NCBI GenBank assembly: GCA_025267735.1
Contig: CM046303.1
Span: 17,722,403 to 17,786,402 of the forward strand
DNA length: 64,000 nt
Source: Mactra quadrangularis
Taxonomy: Eukaryota > Mollusca > Bivalvia > Venerida > Mactridae
Direction of reading: 5' to 3'
The notes under the pieces are model-generated. The model made no database searches and was not told where the DNA came from. It saw only the letters and a program-made list of their open reading frames with translations. Positions within the stretch are counted from its first letter, which is position 1; every line of letters starts with the position of its first letter. The translations under genes were made by a program, and so were the position numbers. Positions 11,941 through 26,900 of this stretch are shown here, piece by piece.

Positions 11941-14900
11941 GTGAGTAATAACTTTTTTTAACCATCGATTAAACTTAGTTGTTAGCATGTTTGACTTCCA
12001 ATCCAGGGGTCATGGGTCTCAATTCCTTGTAGTGATCTACATATCTCTTGAAATCTATGTCTTGAAATATTTTCTTCAGACATTCTCCTTCCTACCACTT
12101 TAACAAATAGGGCAGTTGTCATCTACTGGTGAGATTATGAGCTTAAAACTAGTTAAAAGCTTGGGTGAAGAGATCTTCCCTTGTCCAAGGAATATGAGTT
12201 GGAAAGCTTGGGTGAAGAGATCTTCCCTTGTATAAGGAATCTGAGTTGGAAAGCTTGGGTGAAGAGATCTTCCCTTGTCCAAGGAATATGAGTTGGAAAG
12301 CTTGGGTGAAGAGATCTTCCCTTGTCCAAGGAATATGAGTTGGAAAGCTTGGGTGAAGAGATCTTCCCTTGTCCAAGGAATATGAGTTGGAAAGCTTGGG
12401 TGAAGAGATCTTCCCTCGTCCAGGGAACTCAAGTAGGATGACTGATCATCATCATCTTCCTGATAATGGTCAGGAGTTGATGCCCACTGTAACCCTGACC
12501 GTTGTAATATGACAGAAAAAAAGTTGAAATGTGGAATATAGCACCATATATTATTAGTTATAAAGATTTTTGACGGTGTATATGGGTCCTTATACCCCGA
12601 GAGCACATATACACTGAGGCGTCAGCCGAGGGGTTATATGTAGCTTCGAGGGGTATAAGGACCCATATACACCGTCAGAAATCTTTATTACGATTTTATA
12701 ATACTTCAAATCTCTTTAAAATCGGTCGGGAGCTCTAAAATGTACAAAAAAACTAATGCAGTATTTTAGTTCAATTTCCCCGTGGCGCACCCCAATTGCT
12801 TTTTACTACGTTTGATCATGACGTCATACTGGCGACAGTGTTATGAAGTTGATAGTATAATTTACTATTTGACAAGTTAATTTTTAAGCTTATAATTTTT
12901 GTGGATATAAGGATCGGAAGTACAAGGATCTATTTAAAAATGGACACGGAAGATAGGGATATATGGACTTTATTAAGGAAACACTCGCTAACGGCTTAAA
13001 CTGTTTGGGCAAGATGAAAATGGTTTTCCGAAAATAGAGCGAAGAAAATCTAACGTGGATTCGTATTTGACAGTCAGTTTCATTATTTATTCTTAATGCA
13101 TAGCTTGACTTGCTCCAATGTATGAAACGCAAGTCAACCTTTGTATTAACTTTATAATGACTGGAAAATTCGTCGTATTGAACACAGTCACAGAATGGAA
13201 GAAGCACAATCCATTGGCTGGATGTTGGAGTTTAAAGCGTCAAATTTTGGGCCCTTGGTTTACAGTATTGTGAGTAATAGATTTGTTATTATGTTGAAAA
13301 CCCACTGTATAACGTTATTTTATAAAGAACAGGACATTGATATGTCTTATTTGCTTATAAATGTTAAGATTACAAAGAAAAACATAATCGAATCGATGAA
13401 CAAAATGGCGGACATTTCAGATTTGACAAGAATTTATGTTGCATGTTATGAGAGGCTACCCGAGGGGACACGGTGTATATGAACTCACACACGGTATATA
13501 TGGATTTTTTTCGCACACCCGGTCAGCCAATCAAAAGCCGTAATTTTTTCTTGAAGTATTATAATACATTATCTATTATTATACCCCCGCTTCGAAGAAG
13601 AGGGGGGTATACTGTTTTACCCTTGTCCGTGCGTGCGTCCGTCCGTCCGTTACAAAATTTCCGTCACAGTTTTCTCAGCAACTATACCATGCAGCAGCCT
13701 GAAACTTTGCATATTGCTTCATCCTATAGTCCCATGTGGTGTAAAGCGATTTCATGCTCCTTGCTCATCTACTTCCTGTTTGTCGCATATTTTTAGATTA
13801 TGGCGGGGGTATCACTAGTGAGCATTAGCTCACAGATTTACTTGTTGTTATTATTTTGTCACTGTCTGTTCCAAGGCAGAAACCGCTTAGATTCCTGTTT
13901 TCGCTATTTCTTTTAGGCATCCCTTTTATAATGATAAATTAAGAATATATAATTATCTCTTTCTTGTTTTTGGCTGTGTTGAAGGTCTGTGTTGTTTTCA
14001 CTGTTGCTGTTTCTGATATTTGCTTAGTTACTCCTTTTTATAGACAGGCTATTTACTAAGTGTTTACTAAATGTAATATAAGACAGTTGTAATGGCATGG
14101 AATTAACAAGGTTTGTTTGAATCAAGTATCTGGATTCGTTGTATTTTATGTGTTTTCAGATAATGAGCTGTAAACAGCAGATTTATTTGACATCAGAAAA
14201 CACAGCCGTAGAGTCATCATTTACAGTTGTAAAATCCACAGTTCATCTATTGGTAGACTTATTCTATGTAAGTATAAATATTTACTGTTCATTGTTACTT
14301 ATTATCAAGTTTTCTATTGTATTTTAGTACATGGTCTGGAGCATAAAAACAATATAATGCTGTTTTTTACTAGTATATGACTTTGAGCACAGGCATGAGA
14401 TTTTTTTGATTTTGGGCATTTTTCTATGGTCTAGACTAATCCTGAGATTTGCTCAGACCTGAAGTGAAAATAAGGAAAAGTCAATCAGATCTCCAAAACT
14501 GGACAGCATTGTGCACAGGTTTAGCCTCCTATGTCTTCTCAAAACTGGAAGGCTCTCTTTAAAAAAAGGGGCAGTCTCAAGGTTTGCAGAGCATGAAAAA
14601 GTTGACATTAAAGCAATCAGTTTGGGAGTTAAGGTTTCTTCTAAATGGAACTATATTGAGTATGAAGTGGACAGTTGCTTGGAGACCTCATTAGAAAGTT
14701 GTTTAATTGCGGGAAAAACACTCTGTGGGAAGAAATACAGTATGTATACAAACCAGTCTCATGCCTGTGGGTACAAGAATAGGAGCAGTTGTGCAGTGGT
14801 AGGACACACACTTAGGGATCGAAAGGTTCCAGGTTTGATCCCCACTAGGGGCACTGCTAATTTACTTGAGCAATGGGTACTGTGTGGGATCGCCTGCCTG

Positions 14901-17900
14901 AGGGTGACTTCTATGATTTGGAGTTATCATACAAGATTGTTAAGTTGACTGAAATACATGAAATCACACTTTTTATTAACTTTAACAATATAAATAAAAT
15001 GATAAGTCATTGTAGTATATGCGAGTATTATATAATTTTCAGGACAAGTTATATCGTAGTCCACCAGGTGTATGTATCAAGATATATGATATATTAGTAA
15101 CACATTTATCAAACCAGATTGATTCTATCTCTGAATTTAGAAGTTTTGCTGCTGGTGCAGTTAGGAAAGCTGTAAGTACTTTTATATACAACAAGTTCTA
15201 TTTATGTCAGTTTTAAGGCACTGAGAATTGATCAAAATTTTTGCCGATTTGATTTTGTGATGAAAGTAATTAAAAAAGAAATTTGAAAGAGAATTAGTGT
15301 ATCAGAGAGACTGAGATTCTGACAAGAAAAGGTTACTAGAGTCATTCCTTTCAACAGTTCTGTATTTAAACCATTCCACAATTCCCCTATTACTGCAGGG
15401 CTCAAATTTAAGCTTGCATACCCGCAAAATGCGAGTGGATTTTGAAAATTGCGAGTAACTTTTATTTGAACTCGCAAATTTTAGTGAGTTCAAATCGCTG
15501 CAAAATATTTATATGTCCAAACTAATGAGGCTCAAGTTAGCATTGAAACAACCAGATCGATAGACAGCATTAATTAAAGATTCACAATTCAAACATGCTC
15601 TACATTCATTGTCTATCCCACTATAACGCCCTTTCTATCCATAATATAGTACATGTACTGTGTTGTTTTATATTTTGCATATATGAATAGTTACAATGTA
15701 TGCCATAAGAGTTTGGTTAAAACAAATGAGCGTTTTTTTTCATTTTTGCGAGTTAACATAAAATAAACTCGCTAAAATTTGCAAGTCCAATTTTTTGTTA
15801 AATTCAAGCCCTGTATTACAGGCAGTTTGACAAAAAAAGAAGATGTGTTATTTTATTCTTATTTAAATAGTTTTTTTATTCTAAAGTAAGCTCCCCCTGT
15901 TACATAGTAGCATATTTTATCATTAAAACTTCATGTCACATCACTTGTGGATTAGACATAGAAGCATAAATACATTTTACAAAGTAGGAAAGTGTAAATA
16001 ATACCTTAAATATTTTTCTTCCCAACTTTACTTTAACTTTGTTTTATATGACATGCCAATATTTTACAGATTGTTGAATGTTTATTAAATCTTCGAGCAG
16101 ATGCATCTATGAGGGTAGGAATAGCTACTAAACCTTTGAGGTTTAGTCCTTTTATAGTCTGTGATTGGTAAGAAATTTTTCAATTTGTGTTCAGAATTTA
16201 AAACATGTTTTAATAGATTTATTTTGTTTGTTTTTGTTAGGTTTAAGGCTGTGGCAACACATTGTATAGGTCATATAACAGCGGTCAGTCAACCTACTCA
16301 CTGTTCCTGGAAAGGCTAAATCTCTGGATTTAGCTGTTAACCAACTACTAAGTGCATACTTTCATAAGTGGCTGACAACTGCCCTACATAATTAAGAATC
16401 ACTAGTAGGAGGGAGAATGGCTGTAGAAATAATTTCATGACCAAGCTCCACTTAAGTATGCCCCACCTGGGAATAGAACCCACGACCCCTCAATCAGTTG
16501 ACTAGTGTGCTACCAACTGTGCTAGCCAGGCGGCGTTTTAATAGATGTACTGTGAAAAAGTTTCTCCATCCTTAATGGGTTTAAGGCCACTTTTTGATAA
16601 TGAATGAATCTTTTCCCAGTTTTTGTAAACCTTCCCAGTTAGCTCTGTTTGTAGCCTGTCTGGTCCAGAGAACTATGCATGTCCAGGGAGTGTAAGTAGG
16701 ACAGCTGACAGACAAGATATTATTGAAAAAATGTTGAAATGTAACACAAAACACCATATATCACTTTACTTGTTTTAACTTGGTTACATATTTTGAATGA
16801 ATACTGTGTATACATCAATTAATTCCGCCTTGAAATTATATTTTTTATATATATTCCAGGAATGATAATCAAGTGAGCCCACCACCCAGTCCTGTATCTA
16901 CAACACAATCTGGTTCTAGTCAATGGTGTAATAGTACACATCTATATTATAATAGATCTTTCTATATATTTGTAAGATTATTGAAACATGTAAGTAGATT
17001 TGTTTTTTTCAGGGTTCATACAAACTGGAAAAATCATGGAAAATGAGATTTTTGGAAAATTATGGAATTTTTAATTTAGGAAAAATACGAGTATAATGGA
17101 AAAGTCCGGGAAAATGACAAAACATCATGCAAAAAGTTCAATGTGTCATGAAAAAAAACTATTTTCTGTCTATTTTGATTTCAAACCATAAAAACTAATG
17201 AAAAACAAATTCAATCACAAATCGCAACTTTAAATGTTTGGTACAAATCAAATGTCAATGATCAAAAGCATAATTGTACTCATTTTGGGTTTTGTATGTG
17301 TTTCTGTTGTATCATGGAAAAATGAGAGGAGTGATGGAAAGTTCATGAAATTCTGGTATTCAAAACTTGTATGAACCCTGATTTAGTTTTAAAGTTTTAA
17401 ATTAAATAGTCAACAGTTTTATCATTCAGGACATAAGCTTTATCACCAACCAGTTTTCAATATCTTGGCCTTTTTTTTCAAAAATGGTGAGGTCTATCTC
17501 TCTGGGTAATAACATTGTATTTTGTTCTTGTGGAATGCTATCACCCATAGCTATTGTATGTATCCATTTTGTTTCAAGCTGCATTTTAAATAAAAAGTAT
17601 TCCTATCTGAATACCATTTTATATAAAACAAACATTTAAATACAATTTTATTGTATGTTAAATGTTGAATATATTTGTTGTTTTTTTAAATTTTAGTCAT
17701 TCTGTAATATACCTGTTTGATATTACTTGTTAATATCGTATCTCATCATTTGTAAGTAACCTATTCAGTCTACGAAATTAGTGGGTGTTAGGTTGCCCAG
17801 GACAACCACATTTTAGTTGGGGCAACCAACAATTTCTTTTGGGCAACCAAACTTCTGCAAATGAGATATAGTGCTTGCTCTTAAACTGATCTGTTTGGAC

Positions 17901-20900
17901 AACCACTTTCATATCCTAATTTCGTAGACTGCTATTCATTCTTGTACAGTACTACTCATTAGTCAATATGTTATACTTCTTACTTTATCTGTTTTTGAAG
18001 GAGAAAGATTGGGAAGTATTAAAATGTGTGTTACAGAAATTACCCGTGTTATTACAAAATAAAACCATAGTTTTATCAAAGGATAAAATGTTAGTGGATA
18101 CATTATGTAGTAGACTTTGTGCCATGGTAAGTGATAGATAGATGAAATTTGTGATGATGTTTAAGACATTACTTACCAATACTACAATGTATAGACTTTA
18201 CAGGGCACCCGTTTGGCATATTTTGGGGCCGAATATGGGCCCCATTCCCCTCTCAAAATCATGTTTTCTCCCCTATTTCGGATAAAAATTCACCTCAAAA
18301 TTAAAAAAAGGAAGATGACTATCGAAACTATGTTTGTTATAAATATTACTTGTTCATGAACATTTTTGAGTATGGAGAATAAAGATTGTGTCACAACTGT
18401 ACTAATTTTTGAGTTCACTTAAAATTCCCCACATTGTCTTGAAACGACACAAAATTCACCTTCCTGAAGGTATGGGTACCTGTCCCCAAAAGTTTGCTAG
18501 TGTCCAGTTTTATCTTGTATTCATATTTTTTAACCCTCACAATGAAAAGTATGCGCTGAGAACAAAACAATAGAAATAATACTGTAGCAAGGGATTTTGA
18601 GAAATAGTGCGTAAAAATTGTTTGCATTTCACACCAGTGGATCGAAAAACTCAATATTTTGAGTTCTTTTTGTAATGGATGGGCAAATGTTACGATTTGT
18701 TGACAGTAAATCATGAGTACATAGTGTGAGAGTTTAAATAAGTACATCTAAATATTATCTTATTTTATTCCATGACAAAGCATGGACAATTTTTTAAAAC
18801 AGTTACTGATTTTACTAAACATGTTATTTGCGTGAATCATACACTTTCATTGAGTTTGAGAAGGAAGTATGCCTTCTTTGGCCGATCAATAAACAGAATT
18901 ATTTCGTAATGATATTATATTTTTTACAATTTTATTGAAATATACTGTGTCTTAATTATTGGCTTAAAGTTTTTGAATTTAGATAGTTTGGCAGAAACAC
19001 ATTTGCAAGAATTTGCAATTTTTTGTATTCCCATGGTTTGTTTTGAGTTTCTTGTTCTTTTATTTCAGATAAATGATAGAAATTTACGATTACCTGAAGA
19101 ATTGACTGGATTACCTGATAAATTTACTAAATCCAACTTCCATGAATTTGTCTTCCCTGTACTAGCTAGCTTAGTAAACTATCATAATTATTTGGATAGA
19201 CAAAAACAGGTAAGCAGGGTATTCCCTGATGCAGGAAGCTTGCGTCATTGTTGCATGGGTGAAAGTTTTCAGTATTAATACTGATTTCTGTATTTTGAGA
19301 ATAAATTTACTCTATGTAATTTAAATGAAATCTATCTTTTTCAGTATTTGGAAAGTAGGTTTTCAGTATTTTCAAAACTTTTAACTTTTACCCATGTTGT
19401 TGCAATTATAGATCAAATGACCCTCAATATTAAATTTCTATGTGTTCACATGGGTGCAATTTACGAAATTTCATTGTATGTCACAAATGCTTACATTCTG
19501 TCATTTTCCTACTATGCTTACTGAAATATGTGATAATTTCCAGATGTGGCAAAGTGATTACGACATTGCACTGGTAATCATTGGATAGTTAGCTCCCTGG
19601 TGGTTCAAATGCCATCTAAAACATACCCTGTTGTTTCCTAGAGCAAGATACTTTATCCTACTCTCTCAGTACTGGGGGATCAGGAAATGGACTCAAAACG
19701 GATTAATTTAAGTTGTTAAAATTTGTTTCTCCATTTAGCTAAATAAATTAGTATAAACTTCCAAATATATTATACCTGCACTGATACATATACTTTATAT
19801 ACATGTATTTATTATTTCAATCAGTTCTCTATCATATCTCCACTTATTTCAGATTGAGTTGATAAAATGTTTAGAGTTTGGTATGGTATCCAAGTTAGCT
19901 AAATCTTGTGTGAATGCATTAAGATTATGTACATTAGAAATGCAGGATACAATGATGAGACTTTTACCTTCAGTATTATTACAACTGTCTAAAATATCTG
20001 CTACTATTGCCATGGCAATACCTGTATTAGCATTCCTTTCAAGTAAGTGTTTTTTATACAGTCATTCTCGTTGTCTCCCCTATGTTGGGACCTCTGAAAA
20101 ATAGTTGAGGTGATGAATAGGCGAGATAAACTAAATTTACCAAGGGAGATAATTATATTGTCTTCAGTTGCAAATTGTTGGTAAACAGGAAGTCACATTA
20201 CTGCAGAGGCAGCCATTTTGGTTCCTAACAGCTCTCTCTGGTAGTGAAGATTTTTACACTAGCTCTCGCTATGTAGCAAAATAAGGCAATATCTTGTAGC
20301 AAGTCGTTTCCTATGATATTGCTATGTAGCAATACCTAGCCTTATACTTAGGCAATGGGCCCCTGTTATCAAGATTTTCCTATAAGTATCACAAATGTAC
20401 TCCAAATTTTTATGTTGTATGTTTACATTGACTTATTTCGTCATTAAGAAATTGACTAACAATTCACTTATTTTCTAAAAATCTTTCTGTTTCTAATTTT
20501 AGACAGACTGTGCACGGTAAAGGAATTAATCATGCATTTTTTCTTCTGTGACTGTTTTACCATGTTGTATTTTTTGTTTTAGGTATTGTAAGACTACCAA
20601 ATATGTATGCTAACTTTGTAGAAGAAGAATATATGAGTGTATTTGCTATAGCTTTACCGTACACTAACCCTTTCAAGTAAGTTGATAAATTATCATAGTA
20701 TGAATATGTTGAGGTAAAAACTAAGTTTTGAGATGTGAACGAACATGAGAAATAATAAAAATAATAAATAAATTATAAAGGTTACATTATGTTGAAATTT
20801 AGTAGAGTTAAAGATGACTGATGTATTCAGTGGCATTCATTGTAAGTTTCCATTATATAAAAACATTTCATGTGTTGCAAATTGAATATTGTACATTTTG

Positions 20901-23900
20901 TACTTGTCTATTCTCTATTTTACAAGTTTCCCCTACTCTCCTTCACCACAAAACATACTTGAATGAGATCATGACCACTTCCATGGAAAAATTTCAAGAT
21001 CTATCATCATTTTTCTTTCAGATTTAGTCACTACACTGTATCGTTAGCTCATCATGTTATAGCTATATGGTTTATAAGATGTAGACAACCATTTAGAAAA
21101 GGTTTTGTACAGTTTATACATAAGGTATGTCCTTCATTAGTTTTCTGTTACCTTGATAGGCTTAATGTTATACTTCATATTTGCTATGAACATTACTATA
21201 CATTTCTGAATGCTATTACAGTGAAATTTATCAGCCACTTCCCAGAAATAGCTTAAGGGAGCCACATCTTACCATTCAGTGCTTCAAAGTCACTTTTGTA
21301 ATGTGCTTTCCTTTGAAAATGATCTAAACATACGTCAAATTTTCTCTTTACTTATCAGTTAGGCAAGGCCCCCTCCTAAGTTGTTGTAGAGGTTTCACAT
21401 GGAAAGAATATACTTAGTTTCATGAGCACTCTTTCAAGAACTGTGAAACAATTTATTTTTTTCAGTATAAAAAAAAATATTCTTAGTTAGATAAAAGTAG
21501 TCAATTTGTCAAGCATTCTTGTGTAAGTTCAATATTGTAGATCTTTGTTAAATAAGAATTTTTCTTCTAGACCAATTTGTATTTTAGTACTTCTGTCCTA
21601 GACTGCAGAGTGTAAGAAATGTGTTTTTTTTTTAACTACAGACAATATGATAGTATTTTAATGGTTGTGTCAATTGCAGTGACAAATTGCAATAAAACCC
21701 TACTCACTCTTAGACTTATTGTATTATATAACTGTTTGGGGGGGGGGTTAAATAGAATGTGTTAGTGTGATATATATGTATATAACTATTTTGTAGGGTT
21801 TAAAACAGAATGTGTTACAGCAGTTTGAAGAGAATGCTCGTATAGCATTACAGAATCAGAATCAAGATTCCAGTGATCGAGTTAGATCTGGTAGTTATAG
21901 TGAGGCTGCTCTCAGAAGGTATTGTATATATCTGTGTATAGTTTTATATAGTAGTATGACTGGTTATTGTTCTAAACCAGGATAGTATAAACCAGTGGTG
22001 CTTTTCACAAAAATTCTTATGAAAAAAGATCTTTGTAAGTCAATTTTATATAATTAGCAGTTCAAAGTCAGATTGATAATAAGCATAACTTTGATATGAT
22101 ATTCAAAAGGTATACAATATTCTACACAATTCCATAACATTTGGAAATGATAAGCCAAAAAAAGTATTATTAATGTTTCTTGCTTTTGACTTACGAACAT
22201 TATTTTCGTAAGAACTTTTGTGAAAAGCACCACTGGATGGTATATTAAAGGCCCTGCTGCATGCCTCTCTCTTCTATCCCCCCAGATTCTGTAAAGAAGC
22301 AACTTATTTGCCAATAAAGTGAAATTTGTATCCCACAAATGAACCATTTTGAAGCAGGAAAACGGGGCACTATGTCATGCCTCTTCAATCTCCCAGATTT
22401 TGTGAAAGAAACAATAATTTTGCAGGAATATTTAAGTTGTAGCCCTATGCACTCTGTCCCCTTTACATTTTATGTTCCCCTTATCAGTGATAGTAAATTT
22501 GTATGATGCATCCTTTGAGGCGCTATGTCTCTTTTCTATCCACCCTCTCTTGACATTCTGTATAAAAAGCTATTCGTTTTAGAACATTTATTGTTGAAAC
22601 TAACCATACATGCCCATATTGACACAAGCCTTTACAATTATTCTATTATCTAGTCCATCACTGCTCTAATGCTATTCTCATAACTAAATAAAAAACCTAC
22701 ATACATTTGTCTATTTTGAGTGCTTTTATTTTTTAAATCAACAAAATATAGGAAGATGTAAGTAACTGTTATTTTGAATCTTACATTGTAATGAATCCAT
22801 CAGTTTGGTTTATAACATATGTACATCCATGTATTTTTGCTTGTCAAAAAGAGCTTTACATATGCTTTTGGCTATTTACAATTTTCATGGCAAAGACACA
22901 GGAGTGTTTATCACTATGAAAAACAGCCATATTTTACTGTATAATTACATAAAACCTTTGATTTCTGTATTTTCATAGTGTAAATGCACATGACTTTGTA
23001 ATAATATATATGATTGCACTGATATGTTAATTATCACCACAAATATTAACCAACCAATTATTTTTTAAGCAACCCTTTAGTTAATTTTCATTTTATTTTC
23101 ATAATTTTGGCAAATAGTAATAATGTATATGTCAGTATTTCCTTTTTCAAAATTCATATTCAGTGAGTACTCTCAGAAATATTCGCTTTGTACTTGCATT
23201 GTCTGGTCAGTTTACTGTTCTATAAGTAAATTTAAAGAATAACTCGGTGTAGAAAAACTGAACAGGTTCTATTTAAGTACAATCTGATTAAAACCCTATC
23301 TAAAATTTCTGCTCGCCTACTTGCTAATTTAGATCTGGCTGTTTCATTATGAGGGTCACATTCAGGTGACCTTTTCTCATTATAATGTTCATGACACAAT
23401 CATTATGTTTAGTGACTTGTTTACATCCTCTAAGTCACACAATTTGTAATGAGCCGTCCATTCACAGCTTGTGAATAACACCACTGCCAAATTAGCTTGC
23501 AAACTTCAGTCTAAAAATAGAAATATTGAAATCAAAATAAATAATGTTTCATCTAGATGAAAGCTACGCATTGATTGGTCAACACAAAAGTCATCTCATC
23601 TTGACCTTCCTAGCTAACTTTAGAGAACCTGTATGTTAGCGCTCTACAAGATATCTGTTTGCAGAGATTGATTTAAGCATTGATTCAAATTGTACTACTT
23701 GTGCATTATCTTCATAATGTGATATATGTATCCCATTTTTATGTGTACCAGAATTTTATTAAAGATCTACATATGTTGTCAAAGAAATGTTTTTTAATGT
23801 TGTTGCTTTTTTATTTGTAGTCTTTAAATTTCAGATTCATTTTAATATTTATGTGTTTGATTTTTCTGTTGCATTTCTTGATTGCCTAAGTCTATCCTGT

Positions 23901-26900
23901 ATTTAACCCCCTTCAAATTTAGTCTTTATAGTATTTGGCTTGAAATACTTCTTTTTTTTCTTCTACCAGTAAACTAAGTAGAGAATTTAGAGATCAATGC
24001 CTCTTTACTTTAGTAACAGTGAGAAGATGGACTACATGTTTGTGTAATTGTCATGCTGTGACTGAAAAATTGTGGTGAAGTTGGTTGAAGCATTATAAAT
24101 TAAAATTATATGTTGCATTTCTTTCTTCTAAACATTTTTGTTGAAAATATTTCTTCATTACATTCTCATATTATTTCATGACATACTTTTTCTATTGCAT
24201 GTTGTACACTGTGATATTTACTTGATAGACAAGCATTGGTCCAATGGTATTTCCCTCTTGATTTATGTTAAACCAGTCTATGAAATTAACCACTTTTTAG
24301 TTCTGTCAACTACAAATTTCTTTTGATCCATCAAAAACTGAAAGAGTGTGTGGTGCTGGCAGGTGACCTGTTCAGACAACAATGTTCCTATCTTAATTTC
24401 ATAGACTGTCAAACTATCATTTCAATCTGTTCTGTTCTTGTCTATTCTCTATTCTGTACATAAAACATGTATTTACAGACTCAGACAGGGGTAATGTATT
24501 CTTGTCAAAGCTTCATATATATACCTCGGCTACTTGTTTTTTATAAAGAATTTTTATGTTGTTTCTTTGTATGGCTTTCTTACTCTAATGGCCAGTCTCC
24601 CGAAGCTATCGCTACCTAGTGCTTTGTTCCCTGTTAACTTAAAAACACCATTAGGATAAAATATGTAATGTCAGGAGGCAAAGTGCTAAGGAGCGATATG
24701 CTTAAGACACTGGCTGTAAGTGTTGGTGCTGGTTCATACAGCTATAATTGCTTGCATGAATACAAATATTGCAATCACTGTAAATAGTCTTAACTGTAGA
24801 TTATTAAATGTACCAATATACATGTATGTCATTAGATTTGATTCAGAACTTAAATTATTTATTTTTTTCACCTGGGTGCACCTGGTACATTTTTTTCTAA
24901 ATTGATGAGTCAGGCAGAACAAGTCTAGCTACATATAAATTACATTGTACATATGATGTAGACTAGTTTATCATTGACCCATCCACATGTTATTGCTGAA
25001 ATCCATTCAACACAGATTTAATCCAGTTGAACCTTGTTGCATATTTCTATTGATGAGGTAAAAGTATGTCTGTGTTTGTATTACATTTCTTCCAAGGTCT
25101 CAAAGTAGGCTGTACAACAACACTTGGAGGACTTATCAACAGTTTGAGTTCTGGTTGGAAAAATACATAAGTTTTACATCTATAAATGGTCTATCTACTA
25201 CTGCTACTTCAACTTTTATTTCTCCCAAGTCTTTACATTTATCTACAAACAGGGGGAAATACAAAAATAGACATACAATAATACAGGGTGACACTTCCAA
25301 TAAGATTTGTTTAGTGTTTTATGAATTTCAGCTATTTTGTGTAACAATAATGTTTAAAATGTTAGTATCCTATTGATGCTGGTGAAAAAAAAAATATTTT
25401 GAACTCTGAATTACATCTATTTACTTATGTGTTTCATCTCAATCAATAGATCTTTGTAGATAGACTTAGTTCTTACTATGTGTTCATTGTTTAATGTTAC
25501 AAGTATTTCTGATCATTTATTCAGAACGTTATATTCAATATACTTCTGTCAAAAACATAACTTTTCTTATACATGTAATCAGTTATTTTCATTATGTTTA
25601 TTCTTGTGACAACAAATTTAATCAAGGTTGATTGTGCAACAATTTACTTGTAATCACTCTTAAATTATCTTAATGTGCTACTAGGATGAAGATTTTTGCT
25701 GATAGAAACAAGAAGTTAGAGTTTTGGATGGGATTCAAACTCATAGATTACTAGTCCAATGTCTAAACAACTCAGCCAGGCTTAATTCATTAGTGATTTG
25801 TTTTTAGGGGTTGGTACTTGTCTATGTATATCAAAAATCAAATATACTGCTTATCTTTTCATGGAATTGGCAGCTTCCCTCTAGTGTATTTTGTTACATG
25901 TTTTAGTGTATGGGATATCATGCAGTGTTTTGGCACTCTAACCCTAAGAATCATTTTAGAGTGTGACGAAGCCTGTATTCTACTGCATCTGCATTTGTAG
26001 CCCCTGCTTTTCTCTACCCCCCCCCCCCCCGGTATGCTGATTGATCTATCTATATATTAGATGCTAGATATTATTCAAGTCAATCTATTAACAAACTGAT
26101 GCTTGATTAATAAGTTCAATATTTAGTTAAGTGATTATCCTCAATTAATAAAGTATGTCTAAATATAGTTTAGTATTTCATTACTTTATAGTCAAACTAC
26201 CATCGTTAATTTATATACCTGATAGCAGTTGAATGATATGCTGGCCTTTCAAAGTGGAATTTAAATATGGTGCCTTGTCAAATCCTTTCCTAAAATTAAT
26301 GTTTATGATATTTTGAGAAATAAACAATGTAAATATTTTCAGACACAAACCTTTACTATTGTTCATTGAGACTAGCTCAATGCATGTTACTGGAGGTCCA
26401 TTTATTCAATTAATTGGTCATTTATCCTTCATCATTGACATTATAATAAATAGTCAAGTATCCTACATGTAGTAAGCTATGTTATTTTTCTCAAACAAAG
26501 TCAAAATATATGTTTTTGATGTTACCAAAGCTTTGATGAAACTTTTCAGGGCTGGAATCTTGGACATAGAAAGTGGGTTTTTTCCTCTGTGATACTATTC
26601 AAATTGTAAATTGAGACCCTTACAATAGCATTTAGATGATATTTTTGTCATTATATTTCAAACATGGTTATAAGGGTTTTTTAAAAATAATTTTAGCATT
26701 TCTCTGGGTTTTTTCTCTTTTGTCATTTTAATATTTTTTTCTTTTTTATTCTTTGTCTGCAAGGCTCTTAAAGTATTTAAGAACACTCTGTGATATCATA
26801 ATTATGAAAAATCTTTTTAGAAAAATGTCTTAATTATTCAAAATGTTATGATATTTCAGATGTACATGTACTTTGTTTTATCAATTTAATACACATTATT

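Noticed and set aside
12100..12606. 168-codon open frame with repeated [13 protein letters not shown] peptides (minus strand)
   Set aside because: Produced by the 47-bp tandem repeat, whose unit is not a multiple of three, so the peptide changes frame from unit to unit. There is no gene context.
14511..14948. 145-codon open frame
   Set aside because: Runs through a MITE end and then a SINE, and shows no domain. A chance frame in repeats.
18415..18747. 110-codon open frame on the minus strand in a TSC2 intron
   Set aside because: Hydrophobic low-complexity translation in AT-rich DNA with no splice context or family likeness.
22741..22757. Six-base candidate microexon (TATAG|GAAGAT|GTAAGT)
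   Set aside because: Phase would be kept, but a match this short is expected by chance in a 6 kb AT-rich intron.
23971..24080. Possible alternative TSC2 exon starting [10 protein letters not shown] behind a strong pyrimidine tract, similar to human VKEFKES
   Set aside because: No acceptor/donor combination in the stretch gives a length that is a multiple of three, so inclusion would shift the frame. Reading on reaches TGA. At best it is a poison exon or chance.
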